Assembly: GCA_964613235.1 (NCBI GenBank) | Contig: CAZTGM010000024.1 | Coordinates: forward strand, 1 to 25,502 | Direction of reading: 5' to 3' | Source of the DNA: J005 sp964613235 | GTDB lineage: Bacteria; Pseudomonadota; Zetaproteobacteria; Mariprofundales; Mariprofundaceae | DNA length: 25,502 nt | In this document: piece by piece, positions 7,596 through 14,549 of the stretch | How positions within the stretch are numbered: the first letter of the stretch is position 1 | Layout: each line of letters starts with the position of its first letter | The notes under the pieces: generated by a model | The model's database searches: none | What the model saw: the letters and a program-made list of their open reading frames with translations, nothing else | Told to the model about the DNA's origin: nothing | Made by a program: the position numbers and the translations under genes

Positions 7596-8813
7596 TCAAA
7601 TATGGTCCGGTACGTTCTTTGTCTTCTCAAACTTCGGCAGGAACGGCAAAAGCAGGAAGAAGGCAAAGTAGTAGGTCGTCGCAATCTGGCCCACCAGCTT
7701 CAACGTCGGCGTTGGTGCAGAATGTCCGCAGTAGCCCAATACAACCACTGTGATGAAGAACAGAATCACCATCTGACGATATACCGGCCGGTAGCGCGAC
7801 GAACGCACCTTGGAGCGATCGAGGAACGGCAGCAGGAACAGAATAGCCAGCGATGCTCCCATGGCCAATACGCCCAGCAATTTGCTCTCGAACGAACGCA
7901 GAATCGTGTACCATGGCGTCAGATACCACACTGGCGCGATATGTGGTGGCGTCTGCAGGTTGTTAGCGGGAACATAGTTATCGACTTCGATAAAATAGCC
8001 ACCCATCTGCGGATTAAAGAACACCACATAGCTGTAAAAAATCAGGAACACGCCCACACCGAATGCATCCTTGACCGTATAATATGGGTGGAAAGGAATC
8101 GTGCCCTGGCCTTCATGTACATCGATGCCCTCCGGATTATTGGAGTGCACCACATGCAGTGCATGAATATGACCACCCACAATGGCCGCCAGCAACAGCG
8201 GGAACAGGTAATGCAATGAGAAGAAACGGTTCAGCGTCGGGTCACCCACGGCGAAACCACCACGCAGTAACTGCTGCAGATACTCACCGAGCACTGGCAG
8301 AGCACCGAACAGATTGGTGATCACCGTCGCACCCCAGAACGACATCTGACCCCATGGCAACAGATAACCGAAGAATGCCGCGCCCTGCATAATCAGCAGA
8401 ATGACCACGCCGATAATCCAAAGCAACTCACGCGGACCCTTATAGGAACCGTAGTACAGGCCGCGACCGATATGCATGTAAACCACAACAAAGAACGCCG
8501 ATGCCCCGACAGCATGCATATAGCGAATCAGCCAGCCGAAGTTCACATCACGCATGATGCGCTCAACCGAATCAAAGGCGACGGTGTATCCACCGTAAGT
8601 CAATGCCGCGCTCGGCTTGTAGTACATGGCCAGAAAGATGCCGGTCAGAATTTGCAGCACCAGCACCAATAGCGCTAACGAGCCGAAGTTCCACATATAG
8701 TTCAGGTTCTTCGGAACTTCATATTCCGTCAGCTGAGACTTGATAATGGCTTCAGCGCCTGTGCGTTCGTCAATCCAGGCGAACAGCCGTGTTTTCATCA
8801 TTTTTTCTAACAC
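7596..8813 (-). CDS. petB: Ubiquinol-cytochrome c reductase, cytochrome b subunit
   Basis: The membrane core of complex III, carrying hemes bL and bH and the Qo and Qi quinone sites. The full-length protein has 405 residues and many hydrophobic helices. The four heme His are at 100, 114, 201 and 215, each pair 14 apart as expected. LLPWGQMSFWGATVITNLFG (151-170) is the conserved Qo/cd1 region. The Qo motif, PEWY in mitochondria and alphaproteobacteria, is PVWY here (294-297). It is the complete b polypeptide, not a split b6/subunit IV type. The start is taken as GTG 8811-8813 with GGAGG five bases upstream; ATGs at 8801 and 8798 would shorten it by four or five residues. It lies 17 bases after petA. 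Confidence 0.97.
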   Translation of the reverse strand: MLEKMMKTRLFAWIDERTGAEAIIKSQLTEYEVPKNLNYMWNFGSLALLVLVLQILTGIFLAMYYKPSAALTYGGYTVAFDSVERIMRDVNFGWLIRYMHAVGASAFFVVVYMHIGRGLYYGSYKGPRELLWIIGVVILLIMQGAAFFGYLLPWGQMSFWGATVITNLFGALPVLGEYLQQLLRGGFAVGDPTLNRFFSLHYLFPLLLAAIVGGHIHALHVVHSNNPEGIDVHEGQGTIPFHPYYTVKDAFGVGVFLIFYSYVVFFNPQMGGYFIEVDNYVPANNLQTPPHIAPVWYLTPWYTILRSFESKLLGVLAMGASLAILFLLPFLDRSKVRSSRYRPVYRQMVILFFITVVVLGYCGHSAPTPTLKLVGQIATTYYFAFFLLLPFLPKFEKTKNVPDHI

Positions 8814-8830
8814 TTTCCCCTCCCCCTGAA

Positions 8831-9427
8831 TTATCCGATCACAACTTTGGTGTCGGAAGTATATGTATACGGCATCAGATGCAGATTATGCGGCGCCGGC
8901 GAACCGTTGATCACGCGCGCTGAAATATCATACAGCGATCCGTGGCACGGGCAGTGCCAGCCACCAGGCCAATCCTCCGGCACAGACTCACCCCAGTCCT
9001 TACGCCCGGCTGTCGGCTTGAACAATGGAATACAACCCAGATGTGTACAACTGGCCACAACAATCAGGTACTCCGGCTTGATAGCACGGTATTTCCTGTT
9101 TTCCGGTGTCATCCACTCGGCACTCACCTCATCGATGGCCTCCGAGTTCGGATCTTTCAGCATCTCGTCATGTCCATCGACCTGCTTCAGAAACTCTTCC
9201 GTACGATGTACAACAAACACCGGCTTGCCCTGCCACTGGATCACCACCAGCTGACCGGCCTCCACCGTAGCAACATCGAATTCTGTTTTGGCTGCTGCCA
9301 GCGTATCCGCTGCCGGCAGCATACTGCCGATAAACGGAACCACTGCCGCACCGGCTGCAACTGCCCCCATGCCGCCTGCAGCGACATAAAGAAAATTGCG
9401 GCGCGACTGATCGGCTTGATCTGTCAT
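8831..9427 (-). CDS. petA: Ubiquinol-cytochrome c reductase, Rieske iron-sulfur subunit
   Basis: The [2Fe-2S] subunit of complex III that takes the first electron from ubiquinol at the Qo site. It has 198 residues. SRRNFLYVA (8-16) is a Tat-type twin-arginine motif, followed by a hydrophobic anchor to about 40, so the protein should be exported folded and kept membrane-attached. Cluster boxes are CTHLGC (127-132) and CPCHGS (159-164): ligands C127, H129, C159 and H162, with the C132-C161 disulfide. The ATG at 9425-9427 has GGGAGGGA a few bases upstream. It is the first pet gene, 91 bases after rpe. I found neither a convincing promoter nor a terminator in that gap, so read-through from the sdh promoter is possible. 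Confidence 0.97.
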   Translation of the reverse strand: MTDQADQSRRNFLYVAAGGMGAVAAGAAVVPFIGSMLPAADTLAAAKTEFDVATVEAGQLVVIQWQGKPVFVVHRTEEFLKQVDGHDEMLKDPNSEAIDEVSAEWMTPENRKYRAIKPEYLIVVASCTHLGCIPLFKPTAGRKDWGESVPEDWPGGWHCPCHGSLYDISARVINGSPAPHNLHLMPYTYTSDTKVVIG

Positions 9428-9518
9428 AGCTTATCCCTCCCTGTCATCATTCCAAATTGCGAAAGGCGCATGACTAGCAAGCAAACACCCCTTTAGCAAC
9501 CACATTTTTATTAAGGCT

Positions 9519-10190
9519 TTAGCCAGCCTTGTTGGCCAAACCCCTCAATTCGGCAATCGCTGCGGCATAATCCGGTTTATTGTAGACTGCGGAACCAGCC
9601 ACAATCGCGTCGGCACCGGCAGCAGCCACCTCCTCAATGGTCTCAACATTGACACCGCCATCGACTTCCAGCCATGCATCGCAACCTGCCTCATCCAGCA
9701 TCGCGCGACATTCCCTGATCTTGTCCGTCACGGCATGAATATATTTCTGCCCGCCATAGCCCGGATTTACGCTCATCAGCAATACCAGATCGGTACAATG
9801 CAGTACATGCCTGATCGTCGACACCGGCGTGGCCGGATTCAGGCTGACACCGGCCTTTTTACCCAGCGAACGAATATACTGCAACGTGCGCTCCAGATGC
9901 ACGCATGCTTCCTGATGTACGGTAATAATATCCGCACCGGCTTTGGCAAATGCCTCCACCTGCGTATCAGGATGATTCACCATCAAATGAACATCAATAG
10001 GCTTGTCTGTATAACTGCGGATCGCCTTGCATACATTGTCTCCAATGGTAATCGGCGGCACGAACGAGCCATCCATGACGTCGAAATGAATCCAGTCACA
10101 TCCGCCTTCGTCAATGGCACGAATTTCGTTACCCAGATCCGCAAAATCGGCGGAAAGAATGGATGGCGCAATTACAACTTCTTTTTTCAT
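9519..10190 (-). CDS. rpe: Ribulose-phosphate 3-epimerase
   Basis: Interconverts ribulose 5-phosphate and xylulose 5-phosphate in the pentose phosphate pathway, and in the Calvin cycle if the organism has one. It has 223 residues, the normal length for this TIM-barrel enzyme. APSILSADF (8-16) is the N-terminal signature; metal and catalytic residues are H35 and D37 in IHFDVMD, H68 in VHLMVNHP and D177 in LEVDGG. VNPGYGGQKY (141-150) is the phosphate/flexible loop. ATG at 10188-10190; the AGGAGG lies 11 bases upstream and is partly sealed in a small hairpin (10201-10216). Its place between respiratory genes is unexpected and gives no clear functional link, except that both may be needed in an autotroph. 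Confidence 0.97.
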   Translation of the reverse strand: MKKEVVIAPSILSADFADLGNEIRAIDEGGCDWIHFDVMDGSFVPPITIGDNVCKAIRSYTDKPIDVHLMVNHPDTQVEAFAKAGADIITVHQEACVHLERTLQYIRSLGKKAGVSLNPATPVSTIRHVLHCTDLVLLMSVNPGYGGQKYIHAVTDKIRECRAMLDEAGCDAWLEVDGGVNVETIEEVAAAGADAIVAGSAVYNKPDYAAAIAELRGLANKAG

Positions 10191-10200
10191 CTGAATCTGA

Positions 10201-10216
10201 TCCTCCTGAAAGAGGA
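10201..10216 (-). promoter_or_regulatory. Small hairpin covering the rpe ribosome binding site
   Basis: On the minus strand TCCTC (10216-10212) can pair with GAGGA (10205-10201) across a six-base loop. The GAGGA arm is part of the AGGAGG ribosome binding site of rpe (10207-10202). The stem is only five pairs plus a possible G-U pair, so the structure is marginal; it could weaken rpe translation unless ribosomes from the upstream gene open it. Confidence 0.35.
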
Positions 10217-10238
10217 CGGATTTATAGCGCCTGCACTA

Positions 10239-10934
10239 TCAATCGTCCAGCGCCAGTATCCAGGCAGCCAGCAAACGAATCTGTTTTTCGTCCAGTGGCC
10301 CACCCGCCGTGCGCGCGAATCCCGGCATATGCCGGCTTCCTGTACCTTGCGCAATCAGGAATCGCAGTGTGGAAGCATCATCACGGCCGGCCAGTTTCGG
10401 CGCATAAGCACCCTTCCCCTGCTCACCGTGGCACATTGCACACACGGCCTGATAAATCGCCGCGCCGGTATATTTTCCCCTTGCGGGGTCGTAATGACAC
10501 GTTCTGCATTTCCCGTCGAACAGATTGCGCACAATATCCAGGTGCGGGTTATCGCGCACCTTCAGCGTCAGCCATGCGCGACTTTTATGCCCCTCTCCAT
10601 CCGTCAGCTCAATCCACTTTTTCACCTGATCCGTTTTGGCAAAGGTATCGATCTCTACACGTACGCGCGTAAACTGACCCGGCATGAGCAGGCGCGATTC
10701 AGGCTCCACCACGGTGCAGCCGCAGGAGGCCTGTACATCAACAATCTGGGCCATGGTCGAACCTGTATTGCGGATACGCAAAAACGATACGACCTTTTCC
10801 CCTTCCATGACCTCGCCCATATCCAGCTGCTGCGGCTCGAACACCAGCACCGATGCATGTTTATCTGCAGCAGCAAAAGCGCCGCCGGCATGCAGCAGAG
10901 CCAGCATGCATACAACCAGGCGCATCACATTCAT
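10239..10934 (-). CDS. Secreted DUF1573 domain - two-CXXCH cytochrome c fusion
   Basis: A 231-residue protein not known to me by name. Residues 1-22 form a signal peptide (hydrophobic, ending GGAFA). Residues about 28-125 match DUF1573, an immunoglobulin-like fold: FEPQQLDMGEVMEGEKV, then RIRNTG and the family's SCGC motif (70-73, followed by TVVEP). Residues about 140-231 look like a class I cytochrome c: CRTCH (143-147), CAMCH (165-169) and a distal Met candidate in RHMPGF (203). The second site with Met203 looks like a standard heme; the first CXXCH, only 17 residues earlier, may carry a second heme or be vestigial. A periplasmic electron-transfer role is inferred. The start is ATG 10932-10934, four bases after the sdhE stop; ATG 10925 is an alternative. 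Its place between sdhE and the pet genes suggests a link to the respiratory chain. Confidence 0.85.
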   Translation of the reverse strand: MNVMRLVVCMLALLHAGGAFAAADKHASVLVFEPQQLDMGEVMEGEKVVSFLRIRNTGSTMAQIVDVQASCGCTVVEPESRLLMPGQFTRVRVEIDTFAKTDQVKKWIELTDGEGHKSRAWLTLKVRDNPHLDIVRNLFDGKCRTCHYDPARGKYTGAAIYQAVCAMCHGEQGKGAYAPKLAGRDDASTLRFLIAQGTGSRHMPGFARTAGGPLDEKQIRLLAAWILALDD

Positions 10935-10938
10935 GCTT

Positions 10939-11196
10939 TTATCGCTTTCCGCGCAGGATACAGGCCAGAAGTTCAGGCAGTTCACCCTGCCCCTGCATCA
11001 TCGCCTGCAACTCCGGTGGCTCGCAGGCCAGCAACTGCTCCACAGCCTCAACGAGCGCGACATCCGTGAAATCCGCCTGCAACAATGGTGCCAGCCAGGC
11101 ATCCAGTTCCAGCATGCCTTGCCTATTCAGCCGATAGCGCAACCGGCGCATACGCCATTCGCAGGATGCATCCCCCTGAGCGGAAACCATCGGCAT
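10939..11196 (-). CDS. sdhE: Succinate dehydrogenase flavinylation factor SdhE
   Basis: A small (85-residue) cytoplasmic assembly factor that promotes covalent attachment of FAD to SdhA; the eukaryotic homologue is SDHAF2/Sdh5. The family core RRLRYRLNRQGMLELD is at 17-32, including the G-x-x-E of the conserved RGxxE region; here RQG replaces RRG. The remaining helices and acidic, Leu-rich content fit. The ATG at 11194-11196 shares one base with the sdhB stop (TGATG), a coupled junction; a second ATG two codons later is also possible. Its position directly after sdhB matches betaproteobacteria-like operons and confirms the assignment. Confidence 0.93.
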   Translation of the reverse strand: MPMVSAQGDASCEWRMRRLRYRLNRQGMLELDAWLAPLLQADFTDVALVEAVEQLLACEPPELQAMMQGQGELPELLACILRGKR

Positions 11197-11906
11197 CAGG
11201 ATTTTCTGGCCAGAATTTTTCGTTTGATACTATCGATAGCCGCTGTCGGGTTCAGTTCTTTCGGGCAGGCTTCCATGCAATTCATGATCTGGTGACAGCG
11301 GTACAGGCGAAATGAATCCTCCAGCTGATCCAGTCGCTTGCCCGTCGCCTCGTCCCTGGAATCCACAATCCAGCGATTGGCCTGCAACAATACAGCCGGG
11401 CCCAGAAAACGCTCGCCATTCCACCACCATGATGGACACGATGTCGTACAACAGGCGCATAAAATGCATTCGTATTGCCCATCGAGCTCCGCCCGCTCGG
11501 CCGGTGACTGTAACCGTTCATGTTCCGGTGTCGGCGTGGAAGTCTGCAACCATGGCTGAATCTGACGGTACTGATCGAAAAAGTGGTCCATATCAACCAC
11601 CAGATCACGTACAACCGACATCCCCGGCAGAGGGCGCACATGAATCGGCTGCTTCAGGCCAGCCACTGCCGTGATGCAGGCCAGACCATTCACGCCATTG
11701 ATATTCATACCATCAGAGCCACATACACCCTCACCGCAGGAACGGCGATAGGTCAGGGAGCCATCCAGTTCCCATTTGATATAATTCAATGCATCCAGCA
11801 ATTTCATGCCCGGCTTATTCAGCGGCACCTCATAGCTCTGCATGAATGGCTTGTCGCTTTTCTCCGGGTCATAGCGAAACACGGAGAGTCGAATTATTTC
11901 AGACAT
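11196..11906 (-). CDS. sdhB: Succinate dehydrogenase iron-sulfur subunit
   Basis: The electron-transfer subunit of complex II with [2Fe-2S], [4Fe-4S] and [3Fe-4S] clusters, linking the flavin in SdhA to quinone at SdhC/D. It has 236 residues, the normal length. The plant-type ferredoxin part has SCGEGVCGSDG (56-66), with C57 and C62, an Asp at the third ligand place as in E. coli, and C77. The bacterial ferredoxin part has CILCACCTTSCP (147-158) and CHQIMNCMEACP (204-215). The ATG at 11904-11906 has GGAGG seven bases upstream. It starts 15 bases after the sdhA stop and overlaps sdhE by one base. Confidence 0.98.
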   Translation of the reverse strand: MSEIIRLSVFRYDPEKSDKPFMQSYEVPLNKPGMKLLDALNYIKWELDGSLTYRRSCGEGVCGSDGMNINGVNGLACITAVAGLKQPIHVRPLPGMSVVRDLVVDMDHFFDQYRQIQPWLQTSTPTPEHERLQSPAERAELDGQYECILCACCTTSCPSWWWNGERFLGPAVLLQANRWIVDSRDEATGKRLDQLEDSFRLYRCHQIMNCMEACPKELNPTAAIDSIKRKILARKS

Positions 11907-11921
11907 CCATCAGCCTCCGCA

Positions 11922-13715
11922 TCAGTATACCCGTTTTTTGGGCGGAAACGCATCAACCGTCATCGGCTGCATACGTACCGGCTTGTAGTCCAGTTTCACC
12001 CGACCATCCAGAATACTGCCCAAAGTATGTTTCAGCCAGTCATGGTCATCCCGCTCCGGGAAATCATCGCGCGCATGGGCACCGCGCGATTCGGTTCGCG
12101 CCAGAGCACCGGCAGCCGTCACACGCGCCAATGACATCAGATTCTCCAGCTCCATGGCCTCAATAAGTTCAGTATTAAACAACCGGGCGCCATCGCTGAT
12201 GCCGGCATCCGGAAGACTCGCCGCCAGTTGCTCCAACCGTTGCACGCCTTCGGCCATCACCTCATGTGTGCGATACACGCTGAAATGTTCCTGCATGATG
12301 GTTTGCATCTGCAAGCGTAGCTCGGCAATACCGCCCTGTTGTCGACGGCCACGATCCAGCCAGTGTTCCACACGCGCCACACCACCCTGCCAGCCATCCT
12401 TGTGCAATGGAGGGTGATAGCGATGCTGCTTCAGCCGCTTCATGACCTGATTGCCGCAAGCACGCCCAAACACGATAATCTCCAGCAATGAATTGCCACC
12501 CAGCCGATTGGCGCCATGCACCGACACACAGGCCGCCTCACCAATAGCATACAGACCCGGAAACACCATTTCATGCCCATCGGAGCCGGGATATACAACT
12601 TCCCCGAAACGATTGGTGGGAATGCCTCCCATTGTATAATGCGCTGTCGGCTGCACCGGAATCGGTTCCTTCGTGCAATCCACATCGGCAAAGCGCAATG
12701 CCAGCTCATGAATATTGGGCAATTTGGAAAGAATCAGATCCTTACCCAGATGATCCAGCTTTAATAACACATAGTCCTTGTCCGGCCCGCAGCCACGCCC
12801 TTCGCGAATTTCCTGCGCAATAGCGCGCGAGACGACATCACGACTGGCCAGGTCTTTGGCCGTCGGCGCATAACGCTCCATGAACCGCTCACCTTCTGCA
12901 TTGATCAGATAGCCGCCCTCGCCGCGTACACCTTCGGTAATCAGCGGACCAACATTGGCAATGCCGGTTGGATGAAACTGGAAAAACTCCATATCTTCTA
13001 CCGGCAGTCCTGCAGCCAGCGCCAGCGCACCACCATCGCCGGTGCAGATATGTGCATTCGTTGTCACCCTGAAAATACGTCCGGCTCCACCGGTTGCCAA
13101 AATCACTGCCTTGGCCTGAAACAGATGATATTCGCCCCGGGCGATATCCCAGGCCATGACACCCTGACAACCGTCATTATCGGTGATCAAGTCCAGTGCA
13201 AAAAATTCCTGATAGAAATGCGTGCCCGCTCTTAAATTCTGCTGATACATCGAATGCAGAATTGCATGTCCGGTTCGGTCGGCAGCCGCGCAGGTACGCG
13301 CCGCCTGGCCGCCTTTGCCGAATTCGCGCGATTGCCCGCCAAATGGCCGCTGATAGATGCGGCCATTGTCCAGTCTGGAAAATGGTACGCCCTGATGTTC
13401 CAGTTCACGCACCAGCAAGGGAGCTGCCCGGCACATGTATTCGATGGCATCCTGATCGCCCAAGTAATCCGAGCCTTTTACCGTATCATACATATGCCAG
13501 TGCCAATGATCGGAATCAACATTACCCAGGGATGCATTGATACCGCCCTGAGCTGCCACAGTATGCGAGCGCGTCGGCAATACTTTCGTAATCATCGCCA
13601 CACGATGTCCGGCATCAGCCAGCTGCAGGGCACAACGCATACCCGCACCGCCGGAACCGATAATCACCACATCATGAAAATGATGTTCCACCCTGTCTGT
13701 CGATAGATATGCCAT
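11922..13715 (-). CDS. sdhA: Succinate dehydrogenase flavoprotein subunit
   Basis: The catalytic subunit of complex II; oxidises succinate to fumarate with covalently bound FAD on the cytoplasmic face. It has 597 residues. DVVIIGSGGAG (15-25) is the FAD-binding Rossmann start, TRSHTVAAQGGI (48-59) holds the His that attaches FAD (H51), and FQFHPTGI, the RDVVSRAIAQEIREG stretch and HYTMGG are conserved active-site segments. I chose the ATG at 13713-13715: it lies after the sdhD stop and has GAGGAG about nine bases upstream. A longer frame reaching 13805 would overlap sdhD and adds no family sequence. SdhE, encoded in the same operon, should help load the FAD. Confidence 0.98.
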   Translation of the reverse strand: MAYLSTDRVEHHFHDVVIIGSGGAGMRCALQLADAGHRVAMITKVLPTRSHTVAAQGGINASLGNVDSDHWHWHMYDTVKGSDYLGDQDAIEYMCRAAPLLVRELEHQGVPFSRLDNGRIYQRPFGGQSREFGKGGQAARTCAAADRTGHAILHSMYQQNLRAGTHFYQEFFALDLITDNDGCQGVMAWDIARGEYHLFQAKAVILATGGAGRIFRVTTNAHICTGDGGALALAAGLPVEDMEFFQFHPTGIANVGPLITEGVRGEGGYLINAEGERFMERYAPTAKDLASRDVVSRAIAQEIREGRGCGPDKDYVLLKLDHLGKDLILSKLPNIHELALRFADVDCTKEPIPVQPTAHYTMGGIPTNRFGEVVYPGSDGHEMVFPGLYAIGEAACVSVHGANRLGGNSLLEIIVFGRACGNQVMKRLKQHRYHPPLHKDGWQGGVARVEHWLDRGRRQQGGIAELRLQMQTIMQEHFSVYRTHEVMAEGVQRLEQLAASLPDAGISDGARLFNTELIEAMELENLMSLARVTAAGALARTESRGAHARDDFPERDDHDWLKHTLGSILDGRVKLDYKPVRMQPMTVDAFPPKKRVY

Positions 13716-13731
13716 TATGCCATGCTCCTCA

Positions 13732-14094
13732 TCAGCCGCCCCAGGCCCAGATAATGGCCAGCCACCAGATACCGAAACCGGACATGACGATAAGCATGCT
13801 GCCAATCAGCGTCACGCGCCAGCCGATATGCGGAACATAATCCTCAAAAATCACTTTCAGGCCCATATAGGCATGCACAATCAGCGCCAGGATCAGCAGT
13901 GTATGCAACAGGCGTGACAGCAAATGGTCGAGGATATCCAGCAAGCCGAACTGATCGACACTGCCACTGTAAACGGCAACAATGAGAAAAAACGGCAATG
14001 GCAACAGCAATGCCAGCACGACGGCGGAAAGGCGCTGCCAGTACCAGTCGCGAAAACCGCTGCGCGCTGCACCCTGATCCTTGCGAATCTTCAC
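13732..14094 (-). CDS. sdhD: Succinate dehydrogenase membrane anchor subunit D
   Basis: A 120-residue inner-membrane subunit that, with SdhC, binds heme b and the quinone. Three membrane helices are visible at about 22-42, 59-82 and 92-117. LIVHAYMGLKVIFEDYV (71-87) contains the likely heme-ligand His 74 and the Asp-Tyr pair seen near the quinone site. The start is the GTG at 14092-14094, which overlaps the sdhC stop as GTGA; this places MKIRKDQGAARSGFRDWYW at the N-terminus, which fits the family. Longer starts would lie inside sdhC. The stop lies 16 bases before the sdhA ATG. Confidence 0.94.
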   Translation of the reverse strand: MKIRKDQGAARSGFRDWYWQRLSAVVLALLLPLPFFLIVAVYSGSVDQFGLLDILDHLLSRLLHTLLILALIVHAYMGLKVIFEDYVPHIGWRVTLIGSMLIVMSGFGIWWLAIIWAWGG

Positions 14095-14477
14095 AACAAC
14101 ACCGCCAGAATGCAGGCAGCCAGCACAGCCACTGCCAATACGATTCGCGCAGATGCCCGCATCATTTCCCGGCTCTCCAGCCAGCCGGCATCCAGACACA
14201 GAAATCGCACGCCATTACAGAGATGGTAAATCAACGCCGTTCCCACCAGCCATAGCGACAGTTTGCCTGGTCCGGAATGCAGCCAGTCGTAAACACGGGT
14301 AAAGCTTTCAGGATTGCCGGTCATGCCATGCAGCAACCACAGATAAAGCGGCACGAACAGCACCAGCACCAAGCCACTGGCGCGATGCGCAAGACTGGCT
14401 ATCATCGGTACGCGCCAGCGATAAACGGAAACCCTGGGTGACAACGGTCGCCGTGAAGATGGCATGTGATCATGCAT
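14091..14477 (-). CDS. sdhC: Succinate dehydrogenase cytochrome b556 subunit C
   Basis: A 128-residue membrane anchor of complex II. RRPLSPRVSVYRWRVPMIASLAHRASG is the family's N-terminal signature in two parts: RPLSP (10-14) and SLAHRASG (28-35, quinone-site Ser and Arg). YHLCNGVRFLCLDAG (84-98) includes the likely heme b ligand His 85. Three hydrophobic helices are present. The ATG at 14475-14477 has AGAGGAA about seven bases upstream; a second ATG four codons later is less well placed. It is the first gene after a good promoter (14511-14539) and overlaps sdhD by four bases. Confidence 0.95.
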   Translation of the reverse strand: MHDHMPSSRRPLSPRVSVYRWRVPMIASLAHRASGLVLVLFVPLYLWLLHGMTGNPESFTRVYDWLHSGPGKLSLWLVGTALIYHLCNGVRFLCLDAGWLESREMMRASARIVLAVAVLAACILAVLL

Positions 14478-14510
14478 TGCTTGATTCCTCTGCCTGAAAG
14501 TCTCGCCTGT

Positions 14511-14539
14511 GTTCTAGCATTTTGCCTGCCTGCTGTCCA
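14511..14539 (-). promoter_or_regulatory. Sigma70-type promoter for the sdh(-pet) unit
   Basis: On the minus strand the -35 box is TGGACA (14539-14534, five of six), the spacer is 17 bases and the -10 box is TAGAAC (14516-14511, four of six). Transcription would start near 14504, about 27 bases before the sdhC ATG. It lies in the 72-base gap after nnr, where I see no terminator hairpin. No operator site could be assigned. Confidence 0.65.
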
Positions 14540-14549
14540 TGTCCCGACA

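Noticed and set aside
9428..9518. Possible promoter before petA
   Set aside because: TTGCTA with a 17-base spacer leads only to TAGTCA, and other pairs are no better; not enough to claim a pet-specific promoter.
9735..11069. 444-codon open frame on the plus strand
   Set aside because: Antisense to rpe, the DUF1573-cytochrome gene and sdhE; no recognisable motif or ribosome binding site.
13716..13805. 30-residue N-terminal extension of SdhA
   Set aside because: It lies largely inside sdhD, has no family similarity, and the ATG at 13715 has a good GAGGAG.
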